64,000 bases of DNA from Pseudomonadota bacterium (GTDB lineage Bacteria; Pseudomonadota; Alphaproteobacteria; Rhodobacterales; Rhodobacteraceae), in contig JAIUPC010000024.1 in NCBI GenBank assembly GCA_020161655.1, positions 186,001 to 250,000 on the forward strand, written 5' to 3'. Shown here in pieces: positions 27,317 through 36,293 of the stretch (positions within the stretch are counted from its first letter, which is position 1; each line of letters opens with the position of its first letter). A program made the translations under genes and the position numbers. Below the pieces are notes generated by a model. The model made no database searches and had not been told where the DNA came from. It worked only from the letters and a program-made list of their open reading frames with translations.

Positions 27317-28864
27317 CTATTCCTTCGCCATGACCACCTTGGCTTCGCCACCAAGCGCCTGCGCAAGCGAGGTGAAGCGCGACTGCGCAACCTCGCCGAA
27401 GAGCGCCTCCGCCCCCGGTTTCAGCGTCAGTTGCAGGACTTTCTTCTTCGGCCGCCAGTCGAGGCTGCCGGCATCCTCGGGCGACTTGATCGCGAACATT
27501 GCGCCGAAGCGCATGGCCTTGCCCAGTACTTCGGCATCGGTGATCTGCTGGTCGGTGAGAAGCGCGAACAGGGGTTCCATCCGCGACCCCTCGCGCGAGT
27601 TCTTGTAGCGGTGGAGGAGCGCCAGCCCGAGGAACACCCGTTCGGCATGGCTGAGCCCGCCGAGGTTGGCGCGGGTGGCGTTGTCGAAGCAGACCTCGGC
27701 CCGGTAGTCGGGATGCGCGCGCCAGGTGGTGTCATGGAGAAGGCAGGCCGCCCGCACCAGCCGCAGCCGCTCAGCCGAGGCATTGCTGTAGAGCGGCAGG
27801 AGGAAGTTGTAGAGCTTCTTGCCGAAGCCCGGCATCCGCGCCATCGTCCGTTCGGCATGGCGGCAGGCCTCGAGCAGCGGGTCGCGCATCCGCAGCCGTT
27901 CCGGCATCTGTTCGTAAAGCAGCCCCTCGCGGATACCGTAGGAGGAGACGTCGATCTCCTTCGGGTGGAAGGTCAGAACGAGCTGCCGAAGGACGAGGCT
28001 GGCGAGTGGCACCAGTTCCATCCGCGCAAGCGAGGTGCCGGTCTTTGCCCGCAACTCCTCAAGATTGCTCTTGCCGATCCATTGTACGGTCTGCAGCACG
28101 GACTGCGGCCCCATGCGGTATTCGTGAAGGACGGTCATCGGATAGCCGCGCCGCTCCATGTCGAGCCGGGCGATGGCACGCCATGATCCGCCGACAAGGT
28201 AGATGCGTTCGTGATGGGTGCCGATCTCGGCCGCCAGTTCCTCCATCGTCCTTTCGATGAAGTCATGCAGGCCCTTCTTGCCGCCCGGCACCTGCTGAAG
28301 CCGGAACGGGCCAAGGGGCGAGGTCACGCGGCGCCCGACCTTGCCACCCGAAACCTCGGCCAGTTCCATCGAGTTGCCGCCGATGTCGCAGACCAGCCCC
28401 TCGGCCTCGGGCCAGCCGAGAAGCACGCCCTGCGCCGAAAGCCGCGCCTCTTCCTGCCCGTCGATGACCCAGAGCTTGAGGCCGGTTTCACGCTCGACCT
28501 GTGCCTGAAACTCCGGCCCATCCTCGGCCTCGCGCACGGCGGCGGTCGCGACGCAAGAGAGGGGGGGCAGCGACATGCCCTTGGCGAGGGCGGCAAAGCG
28601 CTTCAGCGCCGCCAGCGCCCGTTCACGGCCCTTGGGGTTCAGCCTGCCGGTTTCGGCAAGTCCCTGACCAAGGCCGGCCATGACCTTTTCGTTGTAGAAA
28701 TAGGCGGGGCTGCGCGCCGCGCCGTCAAAGACCACCATGCGGACAGAGTTCGACCCGACATCGACCACGCCGATCCGGTCGAGCGCCCGCACCGACGGAT
28801 CATCGAACAGCGGCTTGCCGAAGGGGCCGCCTTCATCCATCGCCAGACCGGCATCCTTGTTCAT
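27317..28864 (-). CDS. ppx: Exopolyphosphatase (Ppx/GppA family)
   Basis: A 515-aa ASKHA-fold phosphatase. Phosphate-1 motif GVVDVGSNSVRMVVFDG is near the N-terminus, CDIGGNSMELAEV is the second, and an HD-like helical C-terminal domain (LLHDTTWRAHPDYR) follows. It hydrolyses polyphosphate or (p)ppGpp. ATG 28864 follows GGAGG; a 16-codon upstream extension is rejected. It lies 44 bases downstream of ppk1, an opposing enzyme in one operon. Confidence 0.9.
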   Translation of the reverse strand: MNKDAGLAMDEGGPFGKPLFDDPSVRALDRIGVVDVGSNSVRMVVFDGAARSPAYFYNEKVMAGLGQGLAETGRLNPKGRERALAALKRFAALAKGMSLPPLSCVATAAVREAEDGPEFQAQVERETGLKLWVIDGQEEARLSAQGVLLGWPEAEGLVCDIGGNSMELAEVSGGKVGRRVTSPLGPFRLQQVPGGKKGLHDFIERTMEELAAEIGTHHERIYLVGGSWRAIARLDMERRGYPMTVLHEYRMGPQSVLQTVQWIGKSNLEELRAKTGTSLARMELVPLASLVLRQLVLTFHPKEIDVSSYGIREGLLYEQMPERLRMRDPLLEACRHAERTMARMPGFGKKLYNFLLPLYSNASAERLRLVRAACLLHDTTWRAHPDYRAEVCFDNATRANLGGLSHAERVFLGLALLHRYKNSREGSRMEPLFALLTDQQITDAEVLGKAMRFGAMFAIKSPEDAGSLDWRPKKKVLQLTLKPGAEALFGEVAQSRFTSLAQALGGEAKVVMAKE

Positions 28865-28908
28865 GGGGCCTCCAGCCACGATGGAATCGCGTGTCCTTGG
28901 TCTACAGG

Positions 28909-31074
28909 TCAATCGGCGGTGTGGGCAAGCTTTGGTACGTCCTTTGCCCCCGCCGACCCGCGCCCGGACAGCGAGGGGTTGTCCATGAAGAAGCGGTGGC
29001 AGGAGAAGAGATCGTCACGCCCGGCGGCGAGGTCGCGGATATAGCGGCCATCGGGTTGCAGCACCCAGCTTTGCGTCTCGTCCGCAAGGTTCGCTGCCAT
29101 GATCTGGCTGACGATCTGCGCCTTGACCGTGGGGTTGTTGATCTCCACCAGCGTCTCGACGCGGCGGGTCAGGTTGCGGCTCATCCAGTCGGCGGAGGAG
29201 ATGAAGACGCGGGCCTTCTTCGCCGGCAACCCGTGGCCGTTGCCGAAGCAGACGATACGGCTGTGTTCAAGGAAGCGCCCGACGATCGACTTGACCCGGA
29301 TGTTTTCCGAAAGCCCCTTGATGCCGGGCCGCACGCCACAGATGCCGCGCACCACAAGCTCGATCTTCACCCCCGTCTGACTGGCCGCATAAAGCGCGTC
29401 GATCACGTCCGGCTCGATCAGCGAATTCAGCTTGACCCAGATCGTCGCCGGCCGCCCGGCGCGGGCATGGTCGGCCTCGGCCGCGATCAGTTCCAGAAGG
29501 TGCTGCTTCAGCGTGATCGGCGAGATGGCGATGTTTTCAAGGCCCTCGGGCTGCACATAGCCCGAGAGGTAGTTGAAGACCTTGGTGGCGTCGCGCCCCA
29601 GCGCCGGATCGCAGGTGAAAAGGCTGAGGTCGGTATAGATGCGCGCGGTGATGGGGTGATAATTGCCGGTGCCGTAATGGGTATAGGTGACAAGCGTGTC
29701 CCCCTCGCGCCGCACCACGGTCGAGATCTTGGCATGGGTCTTGTAATTGATGAAGCCGTAGACGACCGTCGCCCCGGCCCGTTCCAGCCGCCGCGACTGC
29801 CGGATGTTCGCGGCCTCGTCGAAGCGCGCCTTGAGTTCGACGAGCGCCATCACCGACTTGCCGGCTTCCGCCGCATCGCAGAGTGCCGCAACGATCGGGC
29901 TGTCCTGCGAGGTGCGGTAAAGCGTCTGCTTGATCGCCAGAACATTGGGGTCCGCCGCCGCCTGGTTGAGAAAGCGGATGACCATGTCGAACGTCTCGTA
30001 AGGATGATGCAGCAGCATGTCCTTCTGGCGGATTGCCGCGAACATGTCGCCGTCATGGTCCTGTACCCGCTCCGGCACACGGGGGGAGAAGGACGGCCAT
30101 TGCAGGTCGCGGCGGCTGTCGAGCACCAGTTCCTTCAGGTCGGCCACGCCGACAAGGCCGCGCACCTCCACCACCTCGTCGGCGGTGACGCCGAGTTCCT
30201 CCATGATGAGGGCGAGGAGCGCCTCGGGCGCGCCCGCCGTCACCTTCATGCGGATGACCTGCCCGCGCCGGCGGCGTTTCAGCGCGGTCTCGAACTCCCG
30301 CACCAGATCCTCGGCCTCATCCTCGACCTCAAGGTCGCTGTCGCGGAGAACCCGGAAGGCGCAATGCCCGGTGTCGCGGTAGCCGGGGAAAAGAGATCCG
30401 AGATGAAGGAGGAGGAGTTCCTCAAGCGGCAGGAACCGCGTGCCGCCCGGCAAGGCCACGAAGCGGGCAATCTGCTGCGGGATCGGCAAAAGCGCCTGAA
30501 GCCGGCGGTTGTCGCTGCCGCGTTCGAGTTCAAGCGCGAGGCAGAAGCCGGTATTGGGGATGAACGGGAAGGGGTGGGCGGGGTCGATGGCAAGCGGCGA
30601 CAGCACCGGGAACACCCGGTTGAGGAAGTAGTCCGACAGGAAATCCTCATCCTTCCTCGTCAGCTTTGACCGGGTCAGGAGGACGATCCCGGCGCCCTCC
30701 AGCTCTTTCTTGAGCCGGTTCCAAACTGCCTGCTGCACCTTCATCAGCCGCCGCGCATCCGCATTGATGCGGGCAAGCTGGTCGGCGGGCGACAGCCCGT
30801 CGTAGGAATGGAGCGAATTGCCGGCCCGCTTCAATTCGCGCAGGCCCGCGACGCGGACGGTGAAGAACTCGTCAAGGTTGGTGGCGGAGATCGACAGGAA
30901 CCGCACCCGTTCCAGAAGCGGGACCTTCGGGTTGCGCGCCTCGTCGAGAACCCGCCAGTTGAAGGCGAGCCAGCTCATTTCGCGGTTGAAGAAACGGTGC
31001 GGCCCCTGCCAGTCGGTCGCGGACAGCACGGCCGGGGCAGGGAAGGGGGCGTTGAGGAAATCGGCCTGTGTCAT
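28909..31074 (-). CDS. ppk1: Polyphosphate kinase 1
   Basis: A 721-aa kinase that makes polyphosphate from ATP. The N-domain starts with the [19 protein letters not shown] signature. The catalytic core has [15 protein letters not shown], containing the autophosphorylated His, and [19 protein letters not shown]. The C-terminal domain has the conserved [19 protein letters not shown]. Full length. It is followed by ppx and preceded by hdaA and perM on the same strand. Confidence 0.95.
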   Translation of the reverse strand: MTQADFLNAPFPAPAVLSATDWQGPHRFFNREMSWLAFNWRVLDEARNPKVPLLERVRFLSISATNLDEFFTVRVAGLRELKRAGNSLHSYDGLSPADQLARINADARRLMKVQQAVWNRLKKELEGAGIVLLTRSKLTRKDEDFLSDYFLNRVFPVLSPLAIDPAHPFPFIPNTGFCLALELERGSDNRRLQALLPIPQQIARFVALPGGTRFLPLEELLLLHLGSLFPGYRDTGHCAFRVLRDSDLEVEDEAEDLVREFETALKRRRRGQVIRMKVTAGAPEALLALIMEELGVTADEVVEVRGLVGVADLKELVLDSRRDLQWPSFSPRVPERVQDHDGDMFAAIRQKDMLLHHPYETFDMVIRFLNQAAADPNVLAIKQTLYRTSQDSPIVAALCDAAEAGKSVMALVELKARFDEAANIRQSRRLERAGATVVYGFINYKTHAKISTVVRREGDTLVTYTHYGTGNYHPITARIYTDLSLFTCDPALGRDATKVFNYLSGYVQPEGLENIAISPITLKQHLLELIAAEADHARAGRPATIWVKLNSLIEPDVIDALYAASQTGVKIELVVRGICGVRPGIKGLSENIRVKSIVGRFLEHSRIVCFGNGHGLPAKKARVFISSADWMSRNLTRRVETLVEINNPTVKAQIVSQIMAANLADETQSWVLQPDGRYIRDLAAGRDDLFSCHRFFMDNPSLSGRGSAGAKDVPKLAHTAD

Positions 31075-31116
31075 CGTCAGGTCTTGCCTATGAGATCTTG
31101 CCTCTGTTCGTTGCCA

Positions 31117-31794
31117 TCATGACGTGACATTTCCATGACTGTCGAGAAGCTCTGCGGCCAGATCGCGGGTAATCGGCCGGCGGCGGGCAAGGGCTGCGGC
31201 ATCAAGGGCCGCCACGATGTCGCGGGCGGTGGCGAAAGAGCGGTTCATGCGGCCAAGAAGCCAGCGGATCAGGCCGGGGCTGACGGCAAGCTGGCGGTCG
31301 GCGAAAAGCTTGACGAGGACCGCGCCGAGAAGCTCGTTGTCGGGTTCAGACAGCGTCGCCGTCGCCGTCGCCTCCATCCGGCTTTTGAGGTCGGGAAGGG
31401 CGATGCCCCAGTCCCGCACCACCCTGTCGGCGGTCAGGAGAAGCAGGCCCCGGCGCTGGGCCATGTGGTTGTGAAGGTGGAAAAGTGCGATCTCAAGCTC
31501 TCGCCGGCCGGCGACGCGGGGCGCATCCTCGATTACCAGCGCCGCCGCGTCGGGCAGGTCGACCGCACCGATCCGATCCGCTTCCAGCACCAGCGCCCCG
31601 ACCTGTGCCGCCCAGACATGCGCCAGATGGGTCTTGCCGGCGCCGGGTGGTCCGACCAGCAGCATCTTGCCGCCGGGCCAGGTTTCCGTCCGGTCGAGTG
31701 CTGCCACCGCAAGCGCATTCGCGGGGGCGACGAAGAAATCCCCACGCCCCAGTGCAGGACGCACCGGCAGGTCGAAGGCCAGTTGCCGGGTCAT
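31117..31794 (-). CDS. hdaA: DnaA-ATPase-domain protein HdaA
   Basis: A 225-aa AAA+ protein equal to the ATPase portion of DnaA without the DNA-binding domain. Walker A is GPPGAGKTHL, Walker B region ALVIEDAP, and a sensor-2/arginine-helix region ends the protein. HdaA stimulates DnaA-ATP hydrolysis with the clamp and limits re-initiation. ATG 31794 is one base after the perM stop (TGAGATG), so translation is coupled. Confidence 0.82.
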   Translation of the reverse strand: MTRQLAFDLPVRPALGRGDFFVAPANALAVAALDRTETWPGGKMLLVGPPGAGKTHLAHVWAAQVGALVLEADRIGAVDLPDAAALVIEDAPRVAGRRELEIALFHLHNHMAQRRGLLLLTADRVVRDWGIALPDLKSRMEATATATLSEPDNELLGAVLVKLFADRQLAVSPGLIRWLLGRMNRSFATARDIVAALDAAALARRRPITRDLAAELLDSHGNVTS

Positions 31795-31795
31795 C

Positions 31796-32857
31796 TCAGG
31801 CGCCCGGCCCGGTGCCATCGCCGCGGTAGAGGCGGCTGTCGAGGTATTGGGACGCGGCAAAGCGGACCAGAACCCCAAGCGCCGCCGCAACTGGAACGGC
31901 GACCAGCATGCCGACAAAGCCGAAGATCGTGCCGAAGGCCGAGAGCGCGAAGAGCAGCCAGACCGGATGCAGGCCAATGGAGCCGCCGACAAGCTTCGGC
32001 GTGATGACATTGCCTTCAAGGAACTGCCCGACGGCGAAGATGCCGGCGATGATGGCGATCTGGACCCAGTCGCCCCAGAACTGGAAGAGCGCGAGCCCGA
32101 TGGCGAGCGCGCCGCCGATCAGGGCGCCGATATAGGGGATGAAGGTGATGAGACCGGCAATCGCGCCGACGATCAGGCCGAAGTCCAGTCCGGCGAACAT
32201 CAGGGCCACCGAGTAGAACGTGCCAAGGATCATGCAGACGGAAACCTGTCCGCGCACGAAGCCCGCCAGCACCCGGTCGATGTCGCGCGCGATGCCGCGA
32301 ATGGTCTCGCGGTGTTCGCGAGGCAGAAGCGCGTCGATCCGCGCCACCATGTTGTCCCAGTCGAGGAGGAGGTAGAAGGCGACGACCGGCACGACGACGA
32401 TGAAGACGACCGCGTTGATGACCGAAAGGGCCGAGCTGAGGACGGTCGAGGCAAGCTCGGCACCGCGCGCCTGAACCGTCTTGCCGATGCTCACAAGCGT
32501 GCTCCGCACCACGCTGCCTTCATCGAAGACCTGCGGGAAGTTCGCATAGAGGAAGTCCTGCAACTGCTGCAGGATCTGCGGCGCGGCATTGACGAGGTCG
32601 GTCAACTGCCGGATCAGCATCGGGACGATGAGAAGCGACAGGATCACGAAGGTCATCAGCGCGAAGACCGAGATCAGCGCCGTCGCGGCGACGCGGCTCA
32701 GCCCCATCCGTTGCAGGCGATCCGCCACCGGGTCGAGAAAATAGGCAACCGCGCCGCCGACAAGGAACGGCAGGATGACATTGCCGAGGCCCCAGAGCAT
32801 GAGGAAGAAGGCCGCCGCCGCGATCCCCCAGTACTTGAGTTGCTGGCCTACGCTCAT
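31796..32857 (-). CDS. AI-2E/PerM family membrane protein
   Basis: A 353-aa protein with eight hydrophobic segments arranged as in the AI-2 exporter/PerM family. The diagnostic central region includes FIPYIGALIGGALAIGLALF and the EGNVITPKLVGGSIGLHPVWLLFAL segment. The transported compound is unknown. It is first in the perM-hdaA-ppk1-ppx run. Confidence 0.85.
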   Translation of the reverse strand: MSVGQQLKYWGIAAAAFFLMLWGLGNVILPFLVGGAVAYFLDPVADRLQRMGLSRVAATALISVFALMTFVILSLLIVPMLIRQLTDLVNAAPQILQQLQDFLYANFPQVFDEGSVVRSTLVSIGKTVQARGAELASTVLSSALSVINAVVFIVVVPVVAFYLLLDWDNMVARIDALLPREHRETIRGIARDIDRVLAGFVRGQVSVCMILGTFYSVALMFAGLDFGLIVGAIAGLITFIPYIGALIGGALAIGLALFQFWGDWVQIAIIAGIFAVGQFLEGNVITPKLVGGSIGLHPVWLLFALSAFGTIFGFVGMLVAVPVAAALGVLVRFAASQYLDSRLYRGDGTGPGA

Positions 32858-33068
32858 CCTCGTCCCGGCTCCGCTTTGGGTTGGTTACCAGATGGCAGTT
32901 TCACCGCCGCCTTGCAAGCTCGGGCCGTCGGCGAAACCTCGCCGTCAGCATCTGCTTATTCCGGCCCGCATAAGCCCTTTGGCAATCGACCGGGCCGACC
33001 GTCGCGTGCAGATCGGTCGTACCGGGGCGGCAGTCCCCGCCGTCGGAACGCAGAAAAAGGCCCATGCC

Positions 33069-33332
33069 ATGAAATTCGAGTTCATCCTCGCCGCGACGAT
33101 TGTCGCGATGCCGCTGGCGGGAGCCGCGATGCCGAAGGTCGGCGATGTCGTCGGCACCAGTCCGGACGAAGCCAGCCTGGCGCTGGAGAAGGCGGGCTGC
33201 AAGGTCGATGCCTATGAGGCGGAGGATGGCAAGGTCGAGGCCAAATGCACCGAGACCGCGAGCGGCAAGGCCTGGGAGGTCTACATCGACTCCAAGACGG
33301 GTGCCGTGGTCAAGATCAAGGACAACGACTGA
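33069..33332 (+). CDS. PepSY-domain periplasmic protein
   Basis: An 87-aa protein with a signal peptide (MKFEFILAATIVAMPLAGAA) and a single PepSY-like unit: ALEKAGCKVDAYEAEDGKVEAKC then WEVYIDSKTGAVVKIKDND. PepSY units are inhibitory or ligand-binding modules, often beside haem membrane proteins. Its stop abuts the ATG of the cytochrome b gene (TGA|ATG). Confidence 0.8.
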   Translation: MKFEFILAATIVAMPLAGAAMPKVGDVVGTSPDEASLALEKAGCKVDAYEAEDGKVEAKCTETASGKAWEVYIDSKTGAVVKIKDND

Positions 33333-33965
33333 ATGTACCGGCCCGATGAGATAGCGCCGCCCGACCCCTGGGACATCGTCGTCCGCGTCACGCATTGGGT
33401 GATCGCAGGGGTGGTGATCGCCAATGCGCTCATGACCGAAGGCGGCAGCACGCTGCATGTCGCGCTCGGCTGGATCGGCATGGGTTGTCTGGCCCTGCGC
33501 CTGATCTGGGGGGTGGCAGGCGCACCCGAGGCGCGGTTCTCGGCCTTTCCGCCGCGCATCATTCCAGCGCTCAGCCACCTGAACCGGCTCCGCAAGGGAA
33601 AGTCGCGCGAGTTTCGGTCCCACAACCCCGCCGGCGCGCTGATGATCTACGCCTTCTGGGCCATGCTCGCGATCATGTTCGCAACCGGCCTTGCAATGAC
33701 CAGGGCCGCAACGCCTTGGGAGGTCGCGCGCCAGCAGGATGCAGTCGCCGCCGGAGACTGGTCTGCGCTCGCCACGAATGATGGGAGCGAAGGTATGCAA
33801 GCCGCGTCCATTGGCGAGGACGACCACTGGATCGAAGAACTTCACGGGTTTGGTGCGGATCTGCTGCTTCTGCTCGCCGTCTTCCATCTCGGCGGGGTCG
33901 TTCTGGAGAGCCGGCTGTTGCGGCGCAGTCTGGTGCGGCCTATGCTTCTGGGCAGGCGACGCTGA
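33333..33965 (+). CDS. Cytochrome b561-family di-haem membrane protein
   Basis: A 210-aa protein with four main membrane helices. Candidate haem ligands lie in VRVTHWVIAG, STLHVALGWIG, EELHGFGADLLLLL and AVFHLGGVV. The loop between helices 3 and 4 (about residues 125-165) is unusually polar and acidic. It may shuttle electrons between quinol and a periplasmic partner. Middle gene of the PepSY-cytochrome-regulator operon. Confidence 0.85.
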   Translation: MYRPDEIAPPDPWDIVVRVTHWVIAGVVIANALMTEGGSTLHVALGWIGMGCLALRLIWGVAGAPEARFSAFPPRIIPALSHLNRLRKGKSREFRSHNPAGALMIYAFWAMLAIMFATGLAMTRAATPWEVARQQDAVAAGDWSALATNDGSEGMQAASIGEDDHWIEELHGFGADLLLLLAVFHLGGVVLESRLLRRSLVRPMLLGRRR

Positions 33966-34004
33966 CCCCGCGGCTGCCCATGGGGGCAGTCCCGGAGATG
34001 CGAG

Positions 34005-34550
34005 ATGAGCAATGGCCAACGGTTGGAGGAACGACGCAGGCGCCGCATGGCGCTTGCTGCGTTCACGACAGTGCTCGCCAGCGCCTCGGTCTTCGTCATC
34101 AGTGACGCCTATTTCGACTTTCTGGAAGCGCCGCCCGATCCGCTGAACTTCGCCGAGGCTGCCATCGCCATCGCGCTGGTCTGCGGAAGTTTCCTCGGCA
34201 TCGTGGAACTGCGGCGCAACCACCGGCTCCTCAACAGCCACGAAGAGGCGCTGGCGGCAGCATCAGGCGCCCTGGCCGATGTGATCGAGGCGCAGTTCAC
34301 CGAATGGCGGCTGACCCCGGCGGAACGCGAGATCGGGATGCTGGCGCTCAAGGGCTTCGACATCGCCGAGATCGCCCAGTTGCGGGGCGCGGCCCAAGGT
34401 ACGGTCCGGGCGCAGATGACGTCGATCTACGCCAAGTCGGGCACATCGGGCCGCGCGCAGTTTGCGGCATTCTTTGTCGAGGATCTGCTTGCGGGTGGGG
34501 TGGGTGGCCCCGCCCGCCGGATTGGCGCCTCAACCGAAGCGGCGGAATAG
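34005..34550 (+). CDS. Membrane-anchored LuxR-type HTH regulator
   Basis: A 181-aa protein. An arginine-rich start (EERRRRRMALAAF) is followed by two membrane helices (about 17-35 and 50-68) and a short helical linker. A LuxR-type HTH follows at 100-160 (LTPAEREIGMLALKGFDIAEIAQ then QGTVRAQMTSIYAKSG). No phospho-receiver domain. The DNA-binding head is cytoplasmic by the positive-inside rule. Co-directional with the cytochrome gene, 39 bases apart. Confidence 0.78.
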   Translation: MSNGQRLEERRRRRMALAAFTTVLASASVFVISDAYFDFLEAPPDPLNFAEAAIAIALVCGSFLGIVELRRNHRLLNSHEEALAAASGALADVIEAQFTEWRLTPAEREIGMLALKGFDIAEIAQLRGAAQGTVRAQMTSIYAKSGTSGRAQFAAFFVEDLLAGGVGGPARRIGASTEAAE

Positions 34551-34598
34551 ACCGCTCCTTTGAGGGGGCGTGGCCCTTCTGCCGCCCCGTTCTCAGAC

Positions 34599-35672
34599 CT
34601 AAACCGCCGCCGTCTCCTCCAGCGCGGCATAGTCGGTATAGCCGGCCTCGGTCCCGCCGAAGAAGGACTCAGGCCTTGGCGGGTTGAGCGGTGCGCCTGT
34701 CTTCAGCCGCTCCACGAGATCGGGATTGGCGATGGCGAGCTTGCCGACCGCCACCGCATCGGCGACACCGGTGCGAAGGTCGCGGTCCAGCGCCTCGGGG
34801 GCGGCGCCCCAGCGGTTGACGATCAGGGGCTGGAGCCAGGTCGCGCGGATCGCCTTCAGGAAATCCTCGTCGCCGTGATGCAGGATGTGCAGGTAGGCAA
34901 GGCCGAGCTTGTCCAGCTCCGCGATGAGGTGAAGGTAAAGCGCCTTCGCCTCAGGCCCTTCATCCAGCCCGCCGCCAGTACCGAGCGGCGAGAGCCGGAT
35001 CGCCGTGCGGTCGGCGCCGATCTCGGCCGCGATGGCCCTGGCGATCTCGATGGCGAAGCGGGCGCGGTTCTCGGGCGAGCCGCCGTATGCGTCGGTCCGG
35101 GTGTTGGCATTCGGCGCGAAGAACTGCTGGATCAGGTAGCCATTGGCGCCGTGAATCTCGACGCCGTCGGCACCCGCTTCCACCGCCCGCCGCGCGGCTT
35201 CGGCGAAGTCGCGGACGGTCTGGCGGACCTCCTCGGTCGTCAGCGCGCGCGGCTCGGGCACCGGCTGCGCACCGTTCGGCGTGCCCATCATGTCATTGGC
35301 GGCAAAGGCAGAAGGCGCCACCGGCTGGCGGTGATGCGGCGTGTTGTCGGGATGCGCGCGGCGTCCAGTGTGCATCAGCTGGATGAAGATATGGCCGCCG
35401 GCACCGTGGACGGCATCTGCCACCTTGCGCCAGCCGGAGACATGTTCATCTGCGTGCAGGCCGGGCGTCAGCATGTAGCCCTGACCATCGGCGGAAGGCT
35501 GGGTGCCTTCGGTGACGATGAGGCCGAAGGAAGCGCGCTGTGCATAATAGGTCGCGGCGATATCTGCCGGCGTCCCGTCGGGCAGGGCGCGGTTGCGGGT
35601 CATCGGCGCCATGAAAAGGCGGTTGCCAAGGTTCAGCCGGCCGATGCGGATCGGGTCCCAGAGACTGGTCAT
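34599..35672 (-). CDS. nemA: Old Yellow Enzyme family ene-reductase (NemA-like)
   Basis: A 357-aa FMN TIM-barrel NADH:flavin oxidoreductase starting SLWDPIRIGRLNLGNRLFMAPMTRNRA. EIHGANGYLIQQFFAPNAN holds the active-site His/Asn region, and RLSPLGTGGG is typical of NemA/XenA. It reduces electrophilic alkenes such as N-ethylmaleimide or nitro compounds. GGAAAG precedes ATG 35672. It is divergent from an HxlR repressor with shared operator-like repeats. Confidence 0.87.
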   Translation of the reverse strand: MTSLWDPIRIGRLNLGNRLFMAPMTRNRALPDGTPADIAATYYAQRASFGLIVTEGTQPSADGQGYMLTPGLHADEHVSGWRKVADAVHGAGGHIFIQLMHTGRRAHPDNTPHHRQPVAPSAFAANDMMGTPNGAQPVPEPRALTTEEVRQTVRDFAEAARRAVEAGADGVEIHGANGYLIQQFFAPNANTRTDAYGGSPENRARFAIEIARAIAAEIGADRTAIRLSPLGTGGGLDEGPEAKALYLHLIAELDKLGLAYLHILHHGDEDFLKAIRATWLQPLIVNRWGAAPEALDRDLRTGVADAVAVGKLAIANPDLVERLKTGAPLNPPRPESFFGGTEAGYTDYAALEETAAV

Positions 35673-35725
35673 CTTGCTACTTTCCAGGAAGTGGTTGTTG
35701 AGGTTGCGGTCTTGTGTCGTGAGGT

Positions 35726-35748
35726 GGTATCGTTTCGTTACCTGGTAA
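35726..35748. promoter_or_regulatory. Operator-like repeats between nemA and hxlR-type gene
   Basis: GGTAT-CG (35726-35732), TTACC (35738-35742) and GGTAA (35744-35748) give three GGTAA-type half-sites in alternating orientation, including the perfect inverted repeat TTACC-T-GGTAA. They are centred in the 117-base divergent region, as expected for an HxlR-family repressor. Confidence 0.5.
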
Positions 35749-35789
35749 GAATTGTATATCTCCCCCAACCTCCGCAAGTAGGCACATTC

Positions 35790-36221
35790 ATGAAACCCGG
35801 TATCACTCATGAAACCGCCAGTTGCCGCGCCATCACCGACATCCTCTCGCGGATCGGTGACAAATGGTCGGTCCATGTGGTGCGGCTGCTGGCGCGCGGG
35901 CCGATGCGCTTCAACGAGATGCGGCGGGAAATCAGCTCCATCTCCCAGCGGATGCTGTCCTTGACGCTCCGGGGGCTTGAACGCGACGGGCTGGTGACGC
36001 GCACCGTGACGCCCTCGATCCCGCCGCGCGTCGATTATGCGCTGACACCTTTGGGCCAAACGCTGATCGGGCCTATCAAGGCGCTCGCGGAATGGGCGAC
36101 CGCCAATCAGGGCGCGGTCGAGACGGCGCGGGCCGGGTTCGACCTTGCCAATGCCGGCAGCCGGACAGTGGCCGAGCTTCGGCGCAAGACCGGCGGCCTC
36201 AGGGAGGAGAGTGCCGCCTGA
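35790..36221 (+). CDS. HxlR-family winged-helix regulator
   Basis: A 143-aa MarR/HxlR-type repressor. The N-terminal Cys12 (ETASCRAITDILSRIGDKW) is at the position of the redox/electrophile-sensing cysteine of YodB/HypR relatives. The winged helix spans about 30-100 (RFNEMRREISSISQRMLSLT then LERDGLVTRTV). It is divergent from the ene-reductase and probably represses it until its Cys is modified. The ATG at 35790 follows a weak purine-rich site. Confidence 0.85.
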   Translation: MKPGITHETASCRAITDILSRIGDKWSVHVVRLLARGPMRFNEMRREISSISQRMLSLTLRGLERDGLVTRTVTPSIPPRVDYALTPLGQTLIGPIKALAEWATANQGAVETARAGFDLANAGSRTVAELRRKTGGLREESAA

Positions 36222-36293
36222 CCATCGCCAGCTTGCCTGAGGCGGGCCTAGCGGCTAGGAACGCGGGCAAGCCAGTCAACCCGAGAGACCGCA

